64,000 nt of DNA, taken from NCBI GenBank assembly GCA_019009955.1, contig CM032229.1, forward strand, positions 6,257,001 to 6,321,000. The letters are read 5' to 3'. The stretch is from Riptortus pedestris. Lineage: Eukaryota > Arthropoda > Insecta > Hemiptera > Alydidae. The notes beneath the pieces were generated by a model. It worked only from the letters and a program-made list of their open reading frames with translations, searched no databases and had not been told where the DNA came from. Below, in pieces: positions 30,195 through 41,774 of the stretch; within the stretch, counting starts at the first letter, position 1, and each line of letters begins with the position of its first letter. The translations under genes were made by a program, and so were the position numbers.

Positions 30195-30660
30195 TATGAT
30201 TTAGTGGTCAAAATTGTTGTTTCATCGTTACAGAACTCGATATTTAAATTGATATTTCTATGTAAAATTAAAGATCAAGTTCTGAGCACTGAAATCGGAC
30301 CAGGGGGCGTTTCACCGAGGGGTTTTCGAAAATTCAAAATATCTCCGTTACTATGATTGATCAGAATATGCTTCTTGTTAGGCTATTGATGTTCTACGAT
30401 TGTTGTTCTATACATTGTCTAAGGATCAATAAGAAGGCCAAGTCCTCAACTGTTTTTCAGTAACAGGAAAAAACAGTAGAGGACTTGGCCTTCTTATTGA
30501 TCCTGATCAATGGGTTCCTCTACCATCCAGCATAATCCAGACATATACATTGTCACTTAACTCGATTATTAAGTAAATTATTAATACTTTCTTGATTACT
30601 GGTGTCATAACAGCTCTTGGGATATCTGCTTAATTTACATAGCCCCTGCGTGACAGATTT
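30195..30660 (+). repeat. family A copy interrupted by hairpin H1
   Basis: ATTGTTGTTTCATCGTTACA, GCACTGAAATCGGACCAGGG, then H1; it resumes TCACTTAACTCGATTATTAA and ends ATAGCCCCTGCGTGACAG with a T-run. Confidence 0.75.
30420..30543 (+). repeat. family H1 hairpin insertion
   Basis: Arms 30422-30457 and 30469-30504 are complementary over 36 nt with one mismatch (AGGATCAATAAGAAGGCCAA at the outer end), loop 11 nt. A 39-nt unpaired tail ends ATAATCCAGACA. An 11-bp direct repeat TATACATTGTC flanks the 124-bp insertion (30409-30419 and 30544-30554). Confidence 0.88.
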
Positions 30661-31035
30661 TTTAATATGAGATGAGTACTAAAAATAACTAAAAAAATGC
30701 AAATATCTTTGTCAAAAGTCGAGGGTTTGAAAAATATTATTTATATATTTGAAATAAAATTGGTTATGTAACATTTTGTTGATCCATCAGGCTGATAATA
30801 ACGAAGATATTTTGAATGTTTGATTTCGCCAACCCCCCTTCTATCTCTCTCTCTTTCTCTCACCTTGTGTGCATATATACATCCATACATACATACATTA
30901 CCGTTTGTATTTTTTGACTTAATATTCACGGTGTTGTTGTGTGACCAGTATGTAGATTTATCTATTGTTAAACTTCAAGAGGGAAATATGTTTAGTTTAC
31001 GCAGCTCCTGCGTGACGGATTTTTTTTGGAGACCG
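30661..31035 (+). repeat. family A 3' part
   Basis: AATATCTTTGTC and other internal modules, then AAACTTCAAGAGGGAAATAT, GCAGCTCCTGCGTGACGG and a long T-run. In tandem with the preceding copy. Confidence 0.65.
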
Positions 31036-31689
31036 AATAATGGCATTTTAATTTTTTTTTTTTAAAACTGAATAAATTTATGTCCTACTCAATCCCTCTT
31101 CATTATTCAAAACGATTTGGACAATTTAATTTATAATCATTGGCAGTGTTGATCATTATCAGTCAATTGCCTCTCCCCCCCCCCTCTCCCTCTTTCCCAA
31201 AAGCCCAGAGCCGCATTGTTATGTTTAAAAATTATTGTAACTTGTGTTATTCCAAAAAATAATACTATCGGATTGGTAATTCACTTTTTGGGGGAAATTA
31301 AGTAACTCTGGTAAATGTAACCATGACTTGATTTAGATTATGGAAATGAGGTAGGAGGGAGGCGGAGATTATTATATAGAACTATCATATACATATGCAA
31401 AAAAATCACATCATTTGGCACGACATGTTATTGTCAAATAAACTTTAATAAGGACTTTAAATAGTTTATACACAGGCTGCCGGCCCATTTAACAACTCGA
31501 ACTTAAAGTAACACTCTGCATAAAAAAATGAAAAGGGAACTAATTTTTGTAATTTTTATTTCTAATCGCCCTTAAACCCTTCAAAAATAATAATGCAGTC
31601 TAAAGACGAATGCGGCATTTCTAAAATACAAATACTAAAATCATCCAATTTGCTTCAATTACAAAAACAGCGTTTAATTATCGGGTTAG

Positions 31690-32430
31690 CCATACTCTTG
31701 TGAGTTTATCTTATTCATACTTTGTTATACGACAAAAGTGTGTATGACAAATGTCACTTTAAAAATTAAAATAAACAATGTTATTTGTATTTTTGTTGAA
31801 AAATCAATAAAAAACGGAGTATCGTGAATTTTCATTTCAGGCCTCCCTTAAAACCCCCCACTACTGTTCAACTCTGAGAAAATTAGCACAGCTTATAATT
31901 AAGGAGGTGTTAATATTTACCCACATACGGAGTTTTATTAACTTCCGTTAAGTTCGTTGTGCCCTATGAAATTGGTGGCTCTCCCCACAGTTTTTAGTGT
32001 ATATCTTGTTTATACTTCGTTTTACGACAAAAGTGAATATAACAAAATTTACTTTCAATATCAAATTAAACCTCTTTTTATGTACATATTTAACCTAATA
32101 TTACTTGAATAAACATTTCAAACAAAATATCGCGAATTTTCATTTCACGTCCTACTTTATAACTCCCACTCCTGTACATCTCTTAGAATATTATTATACC
32201 CTAAAGAGTAAGGGTTAACTCTAAGACGGGTTAAGGGCAATACAAGTACAGAGTTTTATTCTATTTGGTAAACTGGTTTAGCAGTGATACACCAACGACC
32301 AAAAAAAACAGGCACTAAAGTCAAAATCTGTTGATATCCTTTGAATTTCATGAGAAACAAAAACGTACGTGAAATTTTGAGGTACAAGTCAATGTACAGA
32401 CTGGGGTTACAATTACATGTAATACACTCG
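31690..32430 (+). repeat. family B, old copy
   Basis: TTCATTTCAGGCCTCCCTTA, AACCCCCCACTACTGTTCAA, TACGACAAAAGTGAATATAA (twice) and a tail AATGTACAGACTGGGGTTAC. Clearly more diverged than copies at 28.5 and 36.9 kb. Confidence 0.7.
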
Positions 32431-33370
32431 CTCACACGAAACTAATTTGTAAACAGGGATTGAAATTTAACTCATCATTAGATACAACTGCAAATCATTT
32501 GTTCCAGTGGGGCAATACTGAATGCAATAAAACGAAAGAAATAGTACTAACTGCATTAAAATTGGAGTTTGTCGAACTCAATTAGAGTAAGATAATCGTT
32601 AACAATATCGATTATATGGTTATTCTTATTTTTACGGGAATATCGAGTTTGATGGCGATCAAACAAAAATTGTGACTCTACAACCTTGACAGACCAAGGG
32701 GGAGGGGGGGGGGCACAACATACACAAACACACACATTTATATATATATATATACATAATATACTTATATATAAATTTAAATGGACCTTATTTTCGTCGT
32801 CACTGGGCAGGGTCGAAAGCAATTGGAGACGATTTCCAAAAGTTACTTTATGTATACATCTTTTCGCTGACTTAAAATTATGACTGTGTTTCCATCCATG
32901 TTTTTGTGAATGAATATGTTAGTTAGTATGTAAGTTTGATTATGTAAGTTTTTATTAAGTAAATGTATATATTTGTAAACTCCACATCAATGGTTGATAT
33001 ATTTTTCTCTCTTTTGATCCCATTGTACCTGTTATTTTTTCGTAGTATTTATACAAATCAATTTATTTTTGTATATGTACATACATTTGTTTTAATATGA
33101 ATAGCAATAGAAGAGGCATTTTTAATAAATAAATGTTAGCTGACTTGCCTTAAGATAAATATGATAAAATGTATTTTGGTATATTACGAACTGGTTGAGT
33201 TTTATCTGGACCCATTACTTCGATAGTTATAGAATTACAGACAGATGATGTTTTCTTATTCACAAGTGCAATACTTGCTGATACTTATTAATAAACGGTT
33301 ATCAAAGGTTCTACTGAGATGATGAGTAGGTCTCTCGTGGGAACAGAAACTGGCTGTCATAGAAAACTAA
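32431..33370. other. no gene recognised
   Basis: AT-rich. Holds a family A fragment around 32640-32830 (ATATCGAGTTTGATGGCGAT, G-tract, short (TA)n) and otherwise nothing I can assign. Confidence 0.5.
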
Positions 33371-33384
33371 TGATATTAGTCTAC

Positions 33385-33629
33385 TCAACTGAAGGATCAA
33401 AAAGGTCAAACACCTCCACTCTTAATACTTATTTATTACAGGCAAAGTACTTTCGGGGTGAACCGTCCCATCTTCCGTGCTCTTGAGCCGACATCTCCGG
33501 CGAGACTCGCGGCGGTTCGCCCCGAAAGTACTTTGCCTATAATAAAGAAGTATTAAGAGTGGAGGTGTTTGACCTTTTTGATCCTGCCGTTGACGATGGA
33601 CCTCCACCAGTCAGCACAAATCCAGAGTG
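33385..33629 (+). repeat. family H2 hairpin insertion
   Basis: Arms 33392-33464 and 33513-33585 are complementary over 73 nt with three mismatches, loop 48 nt. Outer end AGGATCAAAAAGGTCAAACA, inner TTTCGGGG. Tail of 44 nt ends CACAAATCCAGAGTG. Flanked by the 11-bp repeat ATTAGTCTACT at 33374-33384 and 33630-33640. Start and tail align with H1 (AGGATCAA..AAGG, ATCCAGA). Confidence 0.9.
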
Positions 33630-33956
33630 ATTAGTCTACTGTTTTATAATCAAAGTTGATTTCGTCTTTGAGTTTTAGGGATGTAGATTTCTCAATTCAA
33701 ATAACTTAACATAATAAAAATTCTGCAGTGTGGAATCTTCTTCATTAAAAGTACACCAATAATGGTTTTTGGAGGGAATTCATTGAGTTGCTTTTGGAAT
33801 ATAAAATAAAACGGTGAATACTGAAGAAATGTGGTAGACTGAAGAAGCATGCTATAATTTGTTTTTACAGGAATTTGCCAATAGCCTTTAAGGTATAATT
33901 AAGAGTGCAGCGGTGGGAGGGGGGTGATGTAGGCCGCTTTAAATTGTGTTTGGAGG

Positions 33957-34067
33957 TCATCTGTCTTGGGATCCATTTGCGTCTAGCAGTTCTTTGTCTG
34001 GAAATTCATGGAAATGGTCTGGATCACTGTCGTCATTTAAGAGATCTCCCTGCTCCTTTTTCACCAG
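33957..34067 (-). CDS. candidate 3'-terminal coding exon, low confidence
   Basis: Read on the minus strand from a possible acceptor (CTCTCGTAG at 34068-34076) the frame gives LVKKEQGDLLNDDSDPDHFH, EFPDKELLDANGSQDR and a stop: 36 acidic residues with coding-like codon choice in a GC-rich island. A stop (TAG) is in frame just before the acceptor, so it would have to be spliced. No upstream partner exon was found and the family is not recognised. It could also be a fragment of a transposon protein or chance. Confidence 0.3.
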   Translation of the reverse strand: MVKKEQGDLLNDDSDPDHFHEFPDKELLDANGSQDR

Positions 34068-34074
34068 CTACGAG

Positions 34075-34165
34075 AGTCCTCTCCGATCCACTTTTGAGAA
34101 AAGGAAAAAAAAAAGGCGAAGAAGGAAATAAAAAAAAAAAGGAGAAGGAAAAAAAGGAAGAAAGG
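34075..34165 (+). repeat. purine-rich low-complexity tract
   Basis: GAAAAGGAAAAAAAAAAGGC then repeated AAGGAGAAGGAAAAAAAGGA-type sequence. Open frames through it are low-complexity. Confidence 0.85.
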
Positions 34166-34229
34166 GCCTTTTTGCTGAGCCGTTCCTTCTCCTGTTGCCA
34201 CCCCCTTCAAGATTAAGCTTTCTCTCCCC

Positions 34230-34450
34230 TCCCCTTAGCTGGGGGTAGGGGTGAGGACACGCCCACTGCGGAAGGATACCTCTAGCCGGGCCACACCCCC
34301 TCCAGCTCCAGGCACTCCCTCGGATATTTAAATTCCGGATCATGTCGGCGGTGGCCACCGCGTCAGCTGATCATAAATCATTGTTCGGTGTCGTCGGGAT
34401 CGATACTAGCGTCCTCCCATGTGACGTCATATAGCCCGCCGGACAGGTGA
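34230..34450 (+). promoter_or_regulatory. GC-rich, promoter-like island with a consensus 5' splice site
   Basis: An abrupt GC-rich, CpG-containing stretch in AT-rich DNA. It holds a full CRE palindrome TGACGTCA at 34422-34429 and, 17 bp later, a perfect splice donor CAG|GTGAGT (GT at 34447). A 30-codon frame, ATG at 34342 to TAG at 34432, ends before the donor and would be a uORF or non-coding. This looks like a first, untranslated exon of a forward-strand transcript; its coding part was not found. Confidence 0.45.
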
Positions 34451-35930
34451 GTCCCCCCCCCTAGTACCTAGCCACCAGCACGTCACCCCTATAACCCACT
34501 CCCCTTGTTTACAATTACCTTCCTACTACTCATAGCTCTAGCATAGTCCAGCTCCCTCTCCTAACTCTCACCAACTTGTGCTAGTAGTGTGCTGTGTGTA
34601 GTCAACTAGTGCTATTTCACTCCACCTATGCTTGCCTATCAGCTGTGTTATTGTGCTCAATTCTAGCTAGGCAGGTTATTCATCTCACATTCTTAAAGAA
34701 CAAGGATAACCTACCCTTATGAGTGTGGATCCTTTCGTGTAAAATACAGATTACAAACTTAGCACAGCATTTATGAATACCCCTACTAGATATTTTTGCA
34801 CTCACTTAAATACCCCTTCAGACAAAGTTTATATAATAAATAGTCCGAACAATTATACTACATTTCTGAAATAATTGAATTACATTCGATTTTGTATAGT
34901 GTAAGCAGGTATTGTTTTGAGTTAAAAAAAATATCATGGAGGTTCTAAAGTAGAATAATACTCAATTATTAATAATAAAAATGTACCTATAAATAAAATT
35001 TGGTCAATGAAAAAATATAGAAATTAAATAATAAACTTTATAGATTTTTTTATAAATGATCTGTACTAAGTAGTTCAGTTCCACTTATGAAATTATATAT
35101 TCTAATGTTTAATGATTGTATTTTATTTGCTACTGCTTGTTTTAAAATAAGTCTATCTCCAGTTAAATGCCTACAGACATTGATTAAATTTTAAAGGTTT
35201 GTCCGGCAGTGAAATCGTAAGGATTATCTGTTAGTCTGAATCAATGTAAAAATGTATTTACTTTTCCATGCTCAGTTAATAGTTATGTTTTAATATTATT
35301 TGTCAATAATATTTGATACAAAGTCCTTTTCTGTCCTTTTAGTACAGTAGTGAAGTTTTGTATATCTCACAAGTGCTATCTAATGTGGGCTCTGTTGCTT
35401 CGAGAAATACATATGTGTATTGTCAAAGTTAGTGGAAAGTTGCTGGACATTAAAGTTCAAATTCATTTGTCTAAAAAAAATTGACTTTTCCATATAAATA
35501 TTCCCGAAGAAAGGTCTGTGACTTTCTGTTGGTTAACAAATTAATAAGATAGCTACAAAACTTAAAATATTTAATGTCGTAGTACATGAGTGCTATAAAC
35601 AAAATCTATTGTAATTTGAGTGTATATGTGTTAAAGGTTTTTTGAGCTATTATGTGCTAGAAAAATAATATCTTCACATTTAATCCCGAAGCGTTTCGAG
35701 TGCTCACACTCCTTACGGGCTTATTTAATCATCAACTTTATTTTAAAAATAAATCCTTATATTATAAGATGGTTGTCTTCATTTACATCATTGGACAAAA
35801 ACATTTTAGAACGTCGTTAAAATCAATTAAACCGGGCAATTGAAATGAGTGTATGAAGAAATTATTACATTTCTGACCTGTAATGTCTTAAAAACTTTGG
35901 TAAATAATAGCAAGTTTGTGTATAAATTAA

Positions 35931-35996
<66 letters not shown>

Positions 35997-36750
35997 TGTA
36001 ATTTCACAATTTCCGCCGTAGTTTTTGATATATTATATACAATAATCACTTTGAAGCTATTGACAATAAACAAAACAAAATATACGAATAGGTTGTTGAT
36101 CGTATTATGGACATAACGACTTGAATTTTATTGGTGGATGAAAAATAAAATCAAAAACCCGCTCATTGTATGCTGTAGGTGTACCAGATATCTTTATAAC
36201 ATAATAAATATTGGCAACATGCAATAGCCAAATGTAAATATAATCTTTTAATTATTTGTTATAATCTTATTTAGTAAACGTGTTTATTAATTATAAGAAT
36301 TAAGTTCCTTTTCTTTTATGTATCAGTCTAATTTATTGTAAGTTCATCAAGCAGTCCTTTAAGTATGGTATGAACTTCTCTTTGCTGTAAATGTTTTTTG
36401 GCAACTATTTTATATTAAAGTTGATATGTTTGCAAATAACTTAATTGTAATTGAATAGAAACTTTCTACTTGTAACCACATGCTTTATAAGAACATCATG
36501 TTCTCATACATATATCAATCTACAACACATCTCTCCAAACAACTGAACTACTAAACATATGCGTTGTAGATCAACAAAAGTACTTGGTACATTCTTATAG
36601 TAGTTGTTTGCAAGTAACACATCCCCTTAATACCTGTCCCCAATTACTATATTTCTTAATAAGTATTTAGATTTTTTTTTTCGTTGTTAAATTTAGTCTA
36701 CAGGACGGAATTTTATTTTCTACACATACCAAACAGTGTCAATGTTATGG
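34451..36750. other. apparently non-repetitive AT-rich DNA
   Basis: GC falls from 34.7 kb on. No exon recognised. At 35690-35730, read in reverse, is GGAGTGTGAGCACTCGAAAC, resembling a motif seen again at 61.04-61.09 kb and in 3' ends of some retroelements. A (TA)n tract lies at 35936-35992. Confidence 0.5.
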
Positions 36751-36858
36751 CCTTTCATGGAAATCAGCTATTGAGGCTGTAATCCCGCCGTGGTTTTCCA
36801 AAGACTTCCTAAATGTGCATCGATCCTGCCTAGGAGATGACGAAAAAAAGGTCCCTTC

Positions 36859-36866
<8 letters not shown>

Positions 36867-36908
<42 letters not shown>
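36867..36908. repeat. (TA)n tract, left flank of family B copy 2
   Basis: About 21 TA units between family A and family B. Confidence 0.95.
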
Positions 36909-36910
<2 letters not shown>

Positions 36911-38009
36911 TAGCTCAGATACCCGGCTTCGCCCGGGAATTCATTTGAGGCTGAATGGTGATGGTATTTTTTAGCAGGCTTTACATTGCACAATATTTTG
37001 ACATTTACCCGTCCCAGTGTTTAGGATTGATACCCGTCGTTGCCGTGGATTTACTAATAATAGAATTATTTGTTCGATAAGGCTTCACTGTCTTCGATAT
37101 TTTTATATTTCCCGTCTCTTATACATGTAAATATGGTGAATTTTTATTTCAGGCCTCCCTTATAACCCCCCTCCCGTTTGAACCTAAAAATTTTAATATA
37201 ACTTATAATCATGGAAGAATTAATGGTAATTGACATACCGAGTTTTGTTAAGTTCGGTTCAGCCGTTAGTGCCCAATAAAATTGTTGGCTCCAGCTAAAG
37301 TTTTAACATATAACTCATTTATACTTAGGTATACAACAAAAGTGTATATAACAAAAGTTACTCCAAATAACAAAATAAACAACTTTTGTTATGTTTATAT
37401 TTGCGGAAAAACCAATAGAAAACGAAATATCGCTATTTTTAATTTCAGGCTTCCCTTTCAACCCCCACTCCTGCCCGTCCATAGAAATGTTGGTATGGCT
37501 TATTATAATGAAGGCCTCACTGCTAATACACATACCGAGTTTTATTTAGTTCGGTTGAGTCTTTTTTGGCAAATAATATTGTTGACTCCCGCTATAATAA
37601 GTTTTAGCGTATAACGCATTTAAACTTCGGTATACGACAAAAGTGTATATAACAAAAGTTACTCTAAATAACAAAATAAAAAACTTTTGTTATGTGCATA
37701 TTTGCCGAAAAACCAATAGAAAACGAAATATCGCTATTTTTAATTTCAGGCTTCCCTTATAACCCCCACTCCTGTTCGTCTCAGAGGAAATTAATATAGC
37801 CTAAAGTCTAAGTTGGGTTAGTAGTAATATACATACCAAGTTTCATAAAATTCGGTTCAGCTGTTTATGCGTGAAAAGGTAACAAACAAACAAACAAACA
37901 AACAAACATACACGAAAGAAACAAAATGCAGATATGGTGTCTATGACATGTGAAACGAAAAGTTATCGTGAAATTTCGCGAAAAAAATCAATGTACAGAC
38001 AGAGGTTAC
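36909..38009 (+). mobile_element. family B element, copy 2
   Basis: Starts CTAGCTCAGATACCCGGCTT with a GC hairpin (CCCGG-CTTCG-CCCGG), then the leader GAATTCATTTGAGGCTGAAT, two to three monomers with about 300-bp spacing (repeated TTTTTAATTTCAGGCTTCCC, AACCCCCACTCCTG, ACATACCGAGTTT), and the tail TTCGGTTCAGCTGTTTATGC with (CAAA)n and ACAATTTTATATA. Confidence 0.82.
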
Positions 38010-38014
38010 AATTT

Positions 38015-38068
<54 letters not shown>
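38010..38068. repeat. (TA)n tract, right flank of family B copy 2
   Basis: About 28 TA units with one interruption; family A resumes after it. Confidence 0.95.
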
Positions 38069-38070
<2 letters not shown>

Positions 38071-38449
38071 CAATGTTTGTCTTATTGTTAACAAACACGA
38101 TATATAAGCGTTTTATGTAATATTGAAGACTAAGTACATTAATGGCTGAAGTCGGAAAGGGCAGAAGGGGGGGGGGTTAGAGGAGGACGAAATCGAAAAT
38201 TCAAAATACCTCCGTCATCATGAGTCGGATCGAAAAATATTATAGAACCAATCTTGTTAAACTGTTAATGCTCTGCAATTACTGTTCTATAAATTTGTTT
38301 TGTAATTCAAATATTAAGCGAGTTATTCGTACTATCTTGTTCTCAGCCTTCAGTAAAACCCCACTTCTACTCCTCAGATGATTACTTGAAAATATAAAAT
38401 ATATTGTGAGATCCAAACCGCTGTGTGGGAAATCTTAGTTTGTGTAGAC

Positions 38450-39000
38450 TTTTTACGGTTTCTTCGGTTAAAACATGAAGATTCCAACCATTTGCCAACA
38501 TAATGTTCCGTATAAGCTTGTCATAACGTCGGCTACCTCGATTCGACGGAGAGTGCCACTTTACAGGCTTTGTAGTTCTATGTAAAATGATAGTTCGCAT
38601 GTTCGAGCCTGATCATTCCCACTAGAAATTTTTAAAATAATTATAACCTTCAATTAGTACCAAAGTGTTTTAATATAATCCTTTTTTTTCATGATAATTA
38701 AAAAATAATCAGAAAAGTGTGGATTGTTGTTTGTTTTACGCTTTCAGGGCGCGTCAGATCGAAAAAAAAGAACGACATATAATAGTTTTAAAATTTGATT
38801 TCATCTATAAGAAGCTGTCATTAGATGTATGCCTTTCAACTGGAAATTCCAGTGTTCGGTGGTCTGGAGAAGAACCGAAAAAGTTGATTTCATCACCAAA
38901 GGAAACTTTATTTTACATAACTAAGATCTGCCAAGTTTCATTTCGAAGATCTAAATCTTTAGAAAAAAGGGGAGGTGACCAGCGACTAAGACCGTTATTA
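38450..39000. other. no gene recognised
   Basis: A 135-codon open frame (38719-39126) runs into family A sequence at its 3' end and shows no recognised domain; treated as chance. Confidence 0.5.
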
Positions 39001-39205
39001 TTTTGTAGTTGTCTGTCTTCAGTAAAGCCCCACTCCTACTCATCTTATATTAACAATATTCTATTATGTTATGACGCATTTTATTTGAAGCTTAAATACC
39101 AAATATTGTTCTCATTGAACTTTTAATTTTTGAGATAAACGCAAAAACATGACGCACTTGGAAAATCTCCTTAGTTAACGCGGCTCCTTCATGACGGACT
39201 TTTAT
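39000..39205 (+). repeat. family A 3' part
   Basis: TCAGTAAAGCCCCACTCCTA, TTTGAAGCTTAAATACCAAA, then AATCTCCTTAGTTAACGCGG and CATGACGGACTTTTA. Confidence 0.7.
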
Positions 39206-39345
39206 AGCCAGGGTCTAAAGATTTTATTTAATAAGTTCATTACTAAACAAATTCCTATTGCACAGGCGGGAATCGAACTCTCAACTCTAGTTTTACCATG
39301 TTAGATTAAGACTAACGCCTTAGAACTAATCTAAGCACCTTTTAG
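39206..39345 (-). repeat. family S SINE, partial
   Basis: GGCGGGAATCGAACTCTCAA (B-box complement) and ACCATGTTAGATTAAGAC. The 3' body is missing. Confidence 0.7.
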
Positions 39346-39599
39346 GAATTAAATTACTTATGAATGAACTATATGTTACAGCCTTGAAGAACATTTGACT
39401 AGTATTGTATTAGTTCAGAATGAATTCGATAGTTTCTACTCTCCAAGGACGGAATATTAGTGTTACGGTATATGGTAATTATGATGAATTTCTTTATTGC
39501 AAAATGGTTTCATATAGTAGTATCATAAGTTACCTGATGACGTAAATGAACTCCGCTCAAATTTGGGATATCTGAGTTCGTATGTATCATTGTATGTAC

Positions 39600-39648
<49 letters not shown>

Positions 39649-41560
39649 TATTTATTTAGAAGTGAGGAACACATGAAAGAAAATCCTGTGACCCAACCTG
39701 GAAAGGTAATCTGTAGAATACACGTCCCGATTAGCGTTGGTAGCATAAAGTAGGCGTAAATGAATAACATTTTAAATTATCCAAATCCAACTAATTATTT
39801 TATTTAGTGAGCTCGTTATTTAATTAAATCTCATTGTGTATGTTGGAATAGAAACCAAGTTTTAAAAAAAAAAACATGACATGATTTTATAACAGCCACA
39901 GAATACCAGAATCTCATTTCTATTGACTGATGTAACCGTTACTGTAAAGTTAAAACAGATTAAACAAAGAAACAAATCTGAAAAATAGTGATTGACGTGT
40001 ATTTGTGAACCTCATTTATTGGTGATACGCTACTGACCCCATTAACAGTCACCTGTTGATTACGTTGCTATAAGCAAGCGTACACAAGGTCGCAAAGTTT
40101 TAACAAAAAGACTGAATCGACTCTCCCTATAGCCCATTTTGTAATCAGAAATATTTCTAATTTTATGAATATAATATTCGTGGCAATAGTATGAAATATA
40201 ATTGAAGTAAAAATACAACCTTCATATACATAAATGGAGGACAGCCACTCTACAAACGAGGTTGCCATATTTAAGTATTACAAAGTTTTAATTTCCTACA
40301 ATTTAATGATTAATTCCGTAAACGATTTTTGAATATCTGCACTTTATCTAGATTTTTTAAAATTTTCTAATGTTCGTAACCATTAATTTTTAGATTATAA
40401 CCTTGCGCAGAGAGCTGGAAGATTTATTAGGGATTTATAAACCACAGTCGAGGTTGTTTTCGACTGAATTCTGTCTCGATGAACAAGGAAACCTCTCAGA
40501 GAAAGTGATGAAATCAAGGATAATGGGAGGAATCCAAGGATATGCTCAATTCTGATACTTGTCAGTTGGTCCCGGAGCAATTCAAGACAATATCCAAGAG
40601 GAAGCTGAGCCACTTAATGGCGGTGTGAACCAGGAAATTGTCCATCTTCTGAAAAGTTGCAAAGCCCCAGAGCAGGACGAACTATCCTCTAGATTATTCA
40701 GCTATATGAAATATTTCACTATCAGGAAAGGTTGATCCATTGATTCATGTAATACGGATAGAAAAAAGTATTCCAGCAGATTGGGTAGAAGCGAATACTC
40801 TAATTATAAATAAAAAATAACATTAAACTAAAAATACAAATTATAGAAGTATATTGCTTCTTCACGCTACCTATATGATAATATAAGTGGGCATATGTTT
40901 GAGGTCAGTTGAGAATGATAGAGAATACTCAGAATACCATTGTAGAACTTAGATGACAACTAGGACTCCATTAGACAAGTACTTGAGCAAGATGTTGACC
41001 AAGATCACCACTTCGTTGAATTCTGACATGCCTTGACACTGTAGACTGGCTACAATTGCAGGAAAACCTTGAATGTTTAACAGGTGGTAGGGAGTGATTC
41101 AGGAAGAATCTTTTTTTTTATGGTGATCTGATGGTTTTGAGATAAAGACAAGGAGCTCCATTCTCCCTTTTACTGCTTAGCCTCGCTCTGCAATTGGCAA
41201 TCCGGAAATAAGTACAGATCCTGGTGATACAGACTAGCAGAGGGCGTATGTTGAAGATGTGCTGCTGGAGTTATCATGGCATCGCTTGGATCTCCGGAAG
41301 AGTTTGCAAGGGCAGCACAAGATCTGGGACTCAAACAAAACTTTGAAAAGCCCAAGTACATGGATCTGGAAGATCGGGAGTCAAATAGTGGGAGTTGACG
41401 TTCCCCAGTTACAGCAGGTTCAGGTATTTGCTTGGGAATGACACTACAAACACATTATTCCTTTACGGACAGCAATAGTGTGCTGGCAGATATGAAAGCC
41501 AGAATGATCATAGGATGATTCTATGCTTGGTTAAATTCTACATTAACCCTTGAGAACTCG
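39346..41560. other. no gene recognised
   Basis: Contains (TA)n at 39601-39645 followed by a SINE 3' remnant (39700-39775, CGTCCCGATTAGCG). The rest (39800-41560) includes a GC-moderate stretch at 40400-40720 and 41000-41450 with short open frames but no recognised domain or exon structure. Confidence 0.45.
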
Positions 41561-41564
41561 CTAG

Positions 41565-41703
41565 AAATTCCGTAACACCCAGTACTCGTTTACGACATTC
41601 TCCCCCCCCCCCTCCCACAGTTCGGATTTCAGCCAAAGACGAAATTTTAAATATAGAGTATGCTAATGAACAAACCATAAGTACGACCGCTAGAGCGTTA
41701 ACA

Positions 41704-41705
<2 letters not shown>
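41565..41705 (-). repeat. family A fragment leading into (TA)n
   Basis: C-tract, GATTTCAGCCAAAGACGAAA, GTACGACCGCTAGAGCGTTA and ACAGATG, directly followed by TA repeats. Confidence 0.75.

Positions 41706-41772
<67 letters not shown>
41706..41772. repeat. (TA)n tract, left of retrotransposon fragment
   Basis: About 33 TA units. Confidence 0.95.

Positions 41773-41774
<2 letters not shown>

Larger units (their letters stand above)
36755..38450 (+). repeat. family A copy hosting a family B insertion
   Basis: 5' part 36755-36866 (GGAAATCAGCTATTGAGGCT, GCATCGATCCTGCCTAGGAG), then (TA)n, family B, (TA)n, and the continuation CGCAATGTTTGTC, GCGTTTTATGTAA, GGCTGAAGTCGG with G-tract at 38070-38450. 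The two halves are the expected neighbours in intact copies. Confidence 0.82.

Noticed and set aside
33905..34216. 103-codon plus-strand frame in the GC-rich island
   Set aside because: The second half is a lysine/glutamate low-complexity tract from the purine run; no recognised motif.
38719..39126. 135-codon open frame
   Set aside because: Its 3' third is family A repeat sequence and no domain or splice support was seen.
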